Of a stretch of DNA of 64,000 nucleotides, positions 58,498 through 64,000 are shown in pieces. The notes under the pieces were generated by a model, which was given only the letters and a program-made list of their open reading frames with translations, did not search any database and was not told where the DNA came from. Positions within the stretch are counted from its first letter, which is position 1, and each line of letters starts with the position of its first letter. The DNA comes from Dehalococcoidia bacterium (lineage in GTDB: Bacteria > Chloroflexota > Dehalococcoidia > E44-bin15), in NCBI GenBank assembly GCA_035528575.1, contig DATKYK010000036.1, positions 62,001-126,000 of the forward strand. Reading direction: 5' to 3'. The translations under genes were made by a program, and so were the position numbers.

Positions 58498-60420
58498 CTA
58501 AATCCTCTCCGCCACCCTGGCCGCATCGAAGGTTGCGGAGGAGGCATCGCGGGGCTTTTCGCAGTCGCCTATACTGTATACCTTCGGCACCAACCCTTTA
58601 AGCTCTTGAGCCAGCTTATTCTCCGACTGCGCGCCAACCGCCAGTATGACGGTTTCCGCCGGCAGGAAAACGATTTCTCCCTCCCAGCCGATTACCACAC
58701 TGCCCGGGGCAATCTCCAGCACCGGGGTGTTCAGGTATAGGGGTATGCCCAGCTCTAGGAGCCGCCTTAAAAGTATCTTGAAGGCGAAGGTGTTCTGCGG
58801 CCCCTTCCTTCCACCAAGTTTACCCCGGCTGACGATGCTCACCTGTTTCCCCTGCTCCGCCAGCATTATGGCCACTTCTATAGCGTTAAAGCGTGCGCCT
58901 AAAACCACTACCCTGCCCTTGGCCTCTACCTTACCGGTGAAAATATCGTTTGACTGCACCACGTTCCTGCCGGTAGCACCTGGTATATCCAGTCCCAGAG
59001 GCACGGCTCCGGTGGCTACCACCACCGCATCGGGCTTCATCGCAAGTACCTGTTCCCTGGTAACCTCGGTGCCAAGTATGACGGGGACGCCGGCCTTGTC
59101 CAGGGAGCGCTTAAGGTAATCGGTGAAATTGGCAAAGCCTTCCTTGCCCGGCACGGCTGCAGCGATGTTCCACTGCCCACCCAGCTCGCTTTCCTTCTCA
59201 TAGAGGGAGACCTGGTGTCCCCGCTCGGCAATAAGCACCGCCGCCTGCATGCCGGCCAGCCCTCCGCCGACTACCACCACCTTTTTGGGCTTCTCCACCG
59301 CTGGAGGTGATGGTATGCTCTCTCGATAAAGCCACGGGTTTACCGTGCAGGAAAGCGGCAGCTTTAGCGACACGCAGTTATTGCAGTGCAGGCACCAGCG
59401 GATCTCGTCCCGTCGACCCTCCTTGAGCTTTCTGGGCAGCTCGGGGTCGGCGAGCAGCGGTCGGCCCATAGCGACGAAGTCCACCCTGCCACTCTCGATT
59501 ATATGCTCGGCCAGTTCCGGGCTTATCTTGCCCACGGCTATAACCGGCACCTTGACCGCGCTTTTTATCTTCTCTGCCAGCGGTAGTATAGGGGCCTCGG
59601 GATATGCGAAGCAGGGTATATTGAGTCCGGATAGATACTCCAGCCCTGCGGATACGTGGAAGGCATCGGCACCAGCCTGCTCAAGCGTAGCTGCCTGGCG
59701 CATCGCCTCATCTATGGTGACCCCGCCTGGCACATCGTCGCTGGCGCTTATTCTCACTATCAACGGGAAATCGGGGCCCAGCTTCTCCCTGATCCGCTCC
59801 AGTGTCCGGCGGGGAAAACGTATCCGGTTCTCCTCGCTGCCCCCGTACTTGTCTGTCCTCAAATTCATGAGCGGGGACATAAAACCGCCTATCAGACAGC
59901 CATGGCAGGCGTGCAGCTCCACCGCATCGGCGCCCGCCTCCCTGGCCCGGCGCGCCGCCTCCGAGTAGTCCTCCACGTAGCCATCTATAGCATCCTCAGT
60001 TACCTCGGTATAAGGCAAATCACCGGTCATCCATGATGTCACCGATGGAACCATTACCGGCACGCCTGGAGCAGCAAAGCCGCCAGCCACGATCAGAAGT
60101 CCGGGATGCATAAGCTGGACGGCGACCTTGGCACCACCCTCGTGGATCACCTGGAAAAGCTGTCTGAGGCCCGGGATAAACTTATCATCATAGATACCCA
60201 GTGAGTAAAGCGCTTTAGCCTCAATGTTCGGCGAGGCACACTGGGCGATGACGAGGCCAACACCACCCGCTGCCCTCGGTCGGTAGTAATCGAGCAGGTT
60301 ATCGGTGACACCCCCCTCACTATCAAGAAGGACAGTGCCCAGGGGGGCCATAATAAGCCTGTTCTCCAGGTGCATTTTACCGATGTTACCGGGCTGGAAT
60401 AGTGCTGAATACTTTTTCAT
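58498..60420 (-). CDS. Old Yellow Enzyme/2,4-dienoyl-CoA reductase-type multidomain flavoprotein
   Basis: 640 residues: N-terminal FMN barrel (~1-340; GHVxL-type start KIHLENRLIMAPLG, ELHACHGCLIGGFMSPLMNL), 4Fe-4S (RWCLHCNNCVSLKLPLSCTV), then an FAD domain (KKVVVVGGGLAGMQAAVLIA, EKESELGGQW) and NAD(P)-domain. Layout is that of FadH/BaiCD, which reduces conjugated C=C bonds with NAD(P)H, through FAD, 4Fe-4S and FMN. ATG 60420 follows GAAGGAGG. Substrate not known. Confidence 0.9.
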   Translation of the reverse strand: MKKYSALFQPGNIGKMHLENRLIMAPLGTVLLDSEGGVTDNLLDYYRPRAAGGVGLVIAQCASPNIEAKALYSLGIYDDKFIPGLRQLFQVIHEGGAKVAVQLMHPGLLIVAGGFAAPGVPVMVPSVTSWMTGDLPYTEVTEDAIDGYVEDYSEAARRAREAGADAVELHACHGCLIGGFMSPLMNLRTDKYGGSEENRIRFPRRTLERIREKLGPDFPLIVRISASDDVPGGVTIDEAMRQAATLEQAGADAFHVSAGLEYLSGLNIPCFAYPEAPILPLAEKIKSAVKVPVIAVGKISPELAEHIIESGRVDFVAMGRPLLADPELPRKLKEGRRDEIRWCLHCNNCVSLKLPLSCTVNPWLYRESIPSPPAVEKPKKVVVVGGGLAGMQAAVLIAERGHQVSLYEKESELGGQWNIAAAVPGKEGFANFTDYLKRSLDKAGVPVILGTEVTREQVLAMKPDAVVVATGAVPLGLDIPGATGRNVVQSNDIFTGKVEAKGRVVVLGARFNAIEVAIMLAEQGKQVSIVSRGKLGGRKGPQNTFAFKILLRRLLELGIPLYLNTPVLEIAPGSVVIGWEGEIVFLPAETVILAVGAQSENKLAQELKGLVPKVYSIGDCEKPRDASSATFDAARVAERI

Positions 60421-60446
60421 CGTGACCTCCTTCAGATGTTAAAAAG

Positions 60447-60497
60447 TGGAACTGAGGGGATTCGACCCCCTGACATCATCCGTGCAAGGGAGATTCC
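60447..60497 (-). pseudogene. 3' half of a tRNA-Ala(UGC)-like gene
   Basis: Minus-strand 60497-60447 has, with exact tRNA spacing: anticodon arm with loop CTTGCAC (anticodon TGC), 5-base variable loop, T stem AGGGG/CCCCT with 7-base loop GTCGAAT (G in place of the universal T54), and 3' acceptor strand with A73. The D arm and 5' acceptor are absent and one pair of the anticodon stem is broken. It cannot be functional. Confidence 0.65.
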
Positions 60498-60581
60498 AGA
60501 TCAGTCCTAGTTCGGGTACTTATTATAACCTCCGTTCGTAACATGAGCAAGCCCGTGTGCTGGACACCGCATAAAAGTTAT

Positions 60582-60610
60582 TTGACGGCATTCTCAATTC
60601 ATGATATACT
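60582..60610 (+). promoter_or_regulatory. Sigma-70-type promoter for the zinc-ribbon gene
   Basis: TTGACG at 60582-60587, 17-base spacer, TATACT at 60605-60610. Leader of about 100 bases to ATG 60721. Confidence 0.65.
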
Positions 60611-60720
60611 TAAGCATCTGGTTAATAGTTTGTTTTTCTTAACCTCTGTAATTCCCCGCGGATTCCATAGGCCACGGACGACCAAGCTTCGACCAAGTTA
60701 TCAAGGAAAGGAGGTTGTCC

Positions 60721-61029
60721 ATGGACTATGTTGACAAGACCCTCGAGTGCCAGGATTGCGGTGCAAGTTTCACTTTTAGTGCAGACGAGCAGTCGCTATT
60801 CGCGTCCAGGGGCTATACCAATGAGCCCAAGCGTTGTAATGAATGCCGAGCGTCTAGGAAGCAACAGCGCAACGGAGATAGCTACGGCTATCAGCAGAGA
60901 AGGGAAATGTATCCCGCGGTCTGCGCCGAATGTGGTGTAAACACGCAGGTACCTTTTCAGCCCCGGCAGGGGCGGCCCGTATACTGTGGCGAATGCTACT
61001 CTAAAGCCAGGCTAGTGTCCAGCAGATAA
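60721..61029 (+). CDS. Zinc-ribbon protein with two CxxC/CxxC sites
   Basis: 102 residues. First ribbon CQDCGASFTFSADEQSLFAS followed by CNEC (the zf-trcl pattern), linker rich in Arg/Gln/Tyr, second ribbon CAECGVNTQVPFQPRQGRPV followed by CGEC. Four Cys pairs (eight Cys) predict two zinc sites. Role unknown; related proteins are short nucleic-acid or stress-related ones. ATG 60721 has AAAGGAGG six bases before. Single-gene unit between promoter 60582 and terminator 61047. Confidence 0.88.
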   Translation: MDYVDKTLECQDCGASFTFSADEQSLFASRGYTNEPKRCNECRASRKQQRNGDSYGYQQRREMYPAVCAECGVNTQVPFQPRQGRPVYCGECYSKARLVSSR

Positions 61030-61046
61030 TAAGGGCAACAAAAAAG

Positions 61047-61081
61047 GGAGAGGGCACTTTCATTATGCCCTCTCCTTCTTG
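61047..61081 (+). terminator. Rho-independent terminator
   Basis: Perfect 10-bp stem GGAGAGGGCA/TGCCCTCTCC (61047-61056 with 61066-61075), 9-base loop, then TTCTTGT. Confidence 0.85.
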
Positions 61082-61149
61082 TATTGCTGCCGCCCGTAGG
61101 GTCGAGACGAGACTTGACTGTCTTAGGTTAAAGATATAGGATTGTGCTC

Positions 61150-61962
61150 ATGAATCCAGTTGAACCCTTAGTGAACCAAAAAGATTTAAAAGGGGAGGAA
61201 TCTCCTCAGGTTATAAAGCAGCCACGTAATTATAAGTTGAGGTGGCTCACTGTATCTGTCACCTTTATAGTGGTTTTAACACTGATAGCATCTATAGTAG
61301 TATCCGCTTTATATGTGCCTGAGGTAGCTATTTATATCCCTATTCTCACAATAGGGCTGGCGCTGGCCCTACAGAAGTATATAGCCAGTTTTTTTGCCTA
61401 CTTCTATATCAACTTTACCCGAATTTATGACCCGGGGGATAGGATTCGCCTGGGAAATGTAAAGGGGGATGTGCGAAGGGTGGGACTGCTCCATACTACA
61501 CTCGAAGAGGTGGGCGAGGATGAAAAGCTGGGAGGTGAACTCACCGGCAGATTGCTGCACGTGCCCAACCTGGTAATTTTAGACCTGCCGGTGTTAAATT
61601 ACTCCAAGGATTACTCGATAAATGATGAGACCATCTCCTCCGACTACATGTTTGACGAGGTTCGCATTCCCATAACCACCGATAGCGATGCGCAGGCAGC
61701 TAGTGAGCTTCTGGATAGTATTCTAAAGAAACAGGACAAGGCGTGCGTTAGGGAAGTACGCAGGACGTTCAAGAAAAACTACCCCAATTTCCTCAAAGAG
61801 GCTATTTCTGGGCACAGGGTGCAGGTTTACGTTGAACCGACGCATATCTGGATAAAGGGCAAGTTTGTAGCACCGCTGAGAGGTCGCAACGTTCTGCGGA
61901 GCAAGATCTTGTTGCAGTTTTTCAAGGAGATTGGTGACAGGCCTGACATTAAGCTGGCATAG
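61150..61962 (+). CDS. Small mechanosensitive channel of MscS type, short form
   Basis: 270 residues. Two hydrophobic segments (about 34-60 WLTVSVTFIVVLTLIASIVV and 60-85 YVPEVAIYIPILTIGLALAL), the pore-lining position KYIASFFAYFYINFTR, and the beta domain PGDRIRLGNVKGDVRRVG, then LHVPN. Length and number of TMs are less than E. coli MscS (three), though the pore motif is present. Opens on membrane tension. ATG 61150 is chosen over GTG 61144. Alone, no partner genes. Confidence 0.8.
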   Translation: MNPVEPLVNQKDLKGEESPQVIKQPRNYKLRWLTVSVTFIVVLTLIASIVVSALYVPEVAIYIPILTIGLALALQKYIASFFAYFYINFTRIYDPGDRIRLGNVKGDVRRVGLLHTTLEEVGEDEKLGGELTGRLLHVPNLVILDLPVLNYSKDYSINDETISSDYMFDEVRIPITTDSDAQAASELLDSILKKQDKACVREVRRTFKKNYPNFLKEAISGHRVQVYVEPTHIWIKGKFVAPLRGRNVLRSKILLQFFKEIGDRPDIKLA

Positions 61963-62035
61963 GTCATGGTAGAGAAGACATGATGGGAGGCGAAGACTCA
62001 CCACCTCGTTCTACGGTTATCATCCTGTGTCAATA

Positions 62036-62845
62036 TTAACCGTACAGGTCTCGCATTTGTTTCCCCACTAGTTTTACCACAGTCTTGCGCGGCATGAGCT
62101 TGCCGGTCGTGAACATGTTCCATCGATTCCTTCTCCCTGCGATGTGGCTTGGCCTTTTCCCCAATGCCTCTAGCGCCTCAGTTACAGTTGGCTCTACTTC
62201 CATAATCGGCGTAAGCTTCATTCGTCGTTCCAGGTTTGGCTTCGATTGCTCAAAGGCCGGTGTGCGGGTTATCCCCGGCATGAATCCGAGAACATCGACG
62301 CCGTACTCTTCTAACTCCTCCCACAAGCCCTCTGCCAGAATCAGGTTATAGGCTTTGGTGGCAGCGTAGTTGGCAACATAGGCTGAGCCTTGAAGAGCGG
62401 ATGCGGATGAAAGCAGGATTATCCCCCCTCTTTGGCGAGCTTGCATTTTTGAGGCGAATTCATGGACTAATATTAATGTTGCCTGCACGTTGACTGCTAC
62501 CATTTTCAATTTATCATCCAGGCTTTTGTCGAGGAATAGTCCCACCGGCCCGAAAGCAGCGTTGCTCACCAGCAAACCTATATCAAGGCCGTCTGTATGT
62601 TCACGAATCGTATCTATAAACTGCGGTTGTGACAGGTCTGTGACGACATTTATGATTTCCTGACCGGTGCGATTTTGAATTTCTTTACCGGCCTCTATAA
62701 GCTCATCTGCGAGCATGTCGATGATAACCAAGTTTATTCCTCGCGCTGCGATCTGTCGTGAGAACTCCGCACCCAACCCTCGGGCCGCACCCGTTACCAG
62801 TGCCCATGGCCCGTATCTGGACTTGAAGGTTTGTGATTCGGACAT
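62036..62845 (-). CDS. Short-chain dehydrogenase/reductase (KR/HSD-like)
   Basis: 269 residues. TGAARGLGAEFSRQIAARG (TGxxxGxG), VSNAAFGPVG (NAG variant NAA), LLSSASALQG (catalytic Ser), YAATKAY (YxxxK), and EYGVDVLGFMPGITRTPAFE. The C-terminus has a longer basic tail (RKTVVKLVGKQMRDLYG) resembling the hydroxysteroid/3-ketoacyl-CoA reductase subfamily. Uses NAD(P)H on an unknown oxo substrate. Operator-like repeats lie in its leader (62869-62901). Confidence 0.85.
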   Translation of the reverse strand: MSESQTFKSRYGPWALVTGAARGLGAEFSRQIAARGINLVIIDMLADELIEAGKEIQNRTGQEIINVVTDLSQPQFIDTIREHTDGLDIGLLVSNAAFGPVGLFLDKSLDDKLKMVAVNVQATLILVHEFASKMQARQRGGIILLSSASALQGSAYVANYAATKAYNLILAEGLWEELEEYGVDVLGFMPGITRTPAFEQSKPNLERRMKLTPIMEVEPTVTEALEALGKRPSHIAGRRNRWNMFTTGKLMPRKTVVKLVGKQMRDLYG

Positions 62846-62868
62846 CTAGTATCTCCCTTCTACACCTT

Positions 62869-62901
62869 TTCACGTGAACTTTGTGACAGGTTATGTTGTG
62901 A
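62869..62901 (-). promoter_or_regulatory. Operator-like repeats before the SDR gene
   Basis: Perfect palindrome TTCACGTGAA at 62869-62878, and the half-site GTTCAC is repeated on the minus strand (62902 side and 62879 side) with TTTGTGAC between. They lie 24-57 bases from the ATG. Likely a repressor site; regulator not in the window. Confidence 0.4.
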
Positions 62902-62967
62902 ACTGTACTTTATATATAGTTGATCGGTAAATATCCTCAAATATAGGTAAGTCTAACTAGGCCGGGG

Positions 62968-63303
62968 TTGAAAAGTCAACTTCACGAAGCCTGCGCCGTC
63001 TCTCATAATGGCGGGCGCTGTTTCATTGTCATCACCAGGGAGAATCATGGCTATAGGTTCCCCGCGTGCACAAGTCCAGGCGCTACGTCGAAGATAAATA
63101 ACGCGAGGCTGCTTTCCACAATACCATTTATGAGAACCAGAATAGCTATGAAAAGTGGCATTACATATGAATTATTGGACCGTTTGGGTGGGCGATTATC
63201 AATAGGAGGAAACTTTCCTTCGAATTCAATATGCAAGAGCGGGAGCATCTGGGCTGCTGATGAAATTTTTACGGGGCGGAATCTTTGGCCAGATCTTCAA
63301 TAG
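62968..63303 (+). pseudogene. Possible SDR remnant
   Basis: No intact gene. Near 63262-63300 one frame reads RGGIFGQIFNR, the typical last residues of the SDR at 16415 (DGGIYGQIFKAG); an upstream stretch about 63013-63075 has weak similarity to an SDR N-terminus. Heavily decayed. Confidence 0.3.
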
Positions 63304-63315
63304 ACCCTTAACCCT

Positions 63316-64000
63316 CTAACTCATCTTCGAAAGAAGTCTCTTGATAAGCTGTTTAGGCCCGTCGAAGTCATATGTTCGGTAAAGTTCTATCAAGCTTGCA
63401 CGTTCAGATCCCTCAGCGTGAATATGTGTGATACTTTCTTCACCAGCCATGAGTGCCACCGTCTCCCGCAGGATTAAGAACAGTTTAAATCTCTCTTCAC
63501 CAGGTATTGCAGCACTCAGATACTTGTTTATGTACTTTCTTAACTCCTCGTTATCATAATCATCGCCACTCGGTGCAGTAATCGCCAGTCCTCCAGCTAA
63601 GTCTATTAAGGAGTGCACAACATTCAGATAGTTAGCGTTAGAATAAAGCTTACCTATGTTTGTGCAAATAGAGTTCGGTATGTAGATACCGGTTTCTTCG
63701 TGCTTTATTCCTTCATATGCAGCCATCTTGGCGCACATTTTTAAAATTTCTGAGTATGTGAGGATATCAACGATGTCTTTCTGAATATGAGGCGCTCCCT
63801 CCACGCCATTTGCTTCTGCCACAAGTTTTGCAAGCCCAATTAAATAATCGGCGAGGCCCACCCTGTATGACACAGCGGAAAAACGATGCCAAAGAGCAAA
63901 CATTAGGGCAAGCCAGGTCGCTTTTTCCACGTCTTTATAAACGAAAACACGTTCCCACGGAACAAACACGTCATCGAGAATCGTCAGGCTTTCCAGCACA
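63316..64000 (-). CDS. HpaB / 4-hydroxybutyryl-CoA-dehydratase family flavoprotein, C-terminal half
   Basis: The frame is open to the window edge; about 228 residues of an expected ~480 are present. DDVFVPWERVFV, WHRFSAVSYRVGLADYLIGL, GIYIPNSICTNIGKLYSNAN, AGGLAITAPSG, and HIHAEGSERASLIELYRTYD are family motifs. 4-hydroxybutyryl-CoA dehydratase binds a 4Fe-4S cluster with His292 and Cys299 (HRQSYGGC type); here the His is kept but the Cys position is Tyr (HRFSAVSY), so the iron-sulfur cluster may be absent and a flavin-only hydroxylase or other reaction is likelier. Proper assignment needs the N-terminal half. Confidence 0.82.
   Translation of the reverse strand, partial: VLESLTILDDVFVPWERVFVYKDVEKATWLALMFALWHRFSAVSYRVGLADYLIGLAKLVAEANGVEGAPHIQKDIVDILTYSEILKMCAKMAAYEGIKHEETGIYIPNSICTNIGKLYSNANYLNVVHSLIDLAGGLAITAPSGDDYDNEELRKYINKYLSAAIPGEERFKLFLILRETVALMAGEESITHIHAEGSERASLIELYRTYDFDGPKQLIKRLLSKMS

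Overview
The window looks like chromosome of an anaerobic, probably autotrophic or syntrophic bacterium. Gene content suggests a Chloroflexota member near the Dehalococcoidia: a soluble FAD-bifurcation-type hydrogenase/heterodisulfide reductase cluster, a MetV protein, split B12 mutase, Old Yellow Enzyme homologues, cohesin/dockerin and beta-helix surface proteins, and many small paralogue families. This placement is inference from gene content; no rRNA or marker gene is present to prove it.

Layout. 1-3.0 kb: the end of a dockerin protein, then a decayed zone with a tyrosine recombinase remnant, an intact corrinoid protein and a truncated methyltransferase. 3.1-6.4 kb: a phytoene-desaturase-like FAD enzyme with a clear promoter and terminator, convergent with an ABC-2 exporter pair. 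6.5-10.0 kb: a two-component system (four-PAS cytosolic histidine kinase and LuxR-type regulator) reading away from a formate dehydrogenase operon at 10.3-16.2 kb (small tail-domain protein, NuoE-like, NuoF-like, molybdopterin subunit). A palindromic candidate operator lies between them. 16.4-20.4 kb: a short-chain dehydrogenase and five tandem copies of an unrecognised protein family in four genes, one of them a recent in-frame fusion. 20.5-23.8 kb (minus): a three-gene operon of a divergent B12-dependent acyl-CoA mutase and an acyl-CoA dehydrogenase. 24.3-26.8 kb: a large beta-helix surface protein.

27.3-48.3 kb (minus) is the core of the window: about 21 kb of genes all on one strand. In transcription order these are mvhG, mvhA, a 460-bp gap with a pseudogene fragment, hdrC, hdrB, hdrA, mvhD, a 4Fe-4S dicluster protein, NuoE-like, NuoF-like, HoxU-like, a HydB-like and a HydG-like subunit, Nfu, hydrogenase maturation protease, a 22-codon micro-ORF, a double-MvhD ferredoxin protein, metV, hypF, hypC, hypD, hypE, hypA and hypB. 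Many of the genes overlap by 1-11 bases. It encodes a [NiFe] hydrogenase, its full pleiotropic maturation set and several soluble electron-transfer modules (Hdr, NADH diaphorase, NAD(P)-flavin). This suggests a large cytosolic complex that splits electrons from H2 between ferredoxin, NAD(H) and a further acceptor, with MetV pointing to methylene-tetrahydrofolate reduction.

48.3-64 kb is accessory: an MMPL/RND exporter fused to an ABC ATPase domain, a nucleotide-sugar-epimerase-like protein, a GlcD/GlcF-type oxidase operon, two Old Yellow Enzyme homologues, a 3' half of a tRNA-Ala-like gene, a zinc-ribbon protein, an MscS-type channel, a short-chain dehydrogenase and the C-terminal half of an HpaB/4-hydroxybutyryl-CoA-dehydratase-family protein at the window edge.

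Two dispersed repeat families (a 122-bp MITE with terminal inverted repeats and a ~110-bp palindromic element) and several gene remnants (recombinase, methyltransferase, SDR, GltD-like, tRNA) show active remodelling between the operons.
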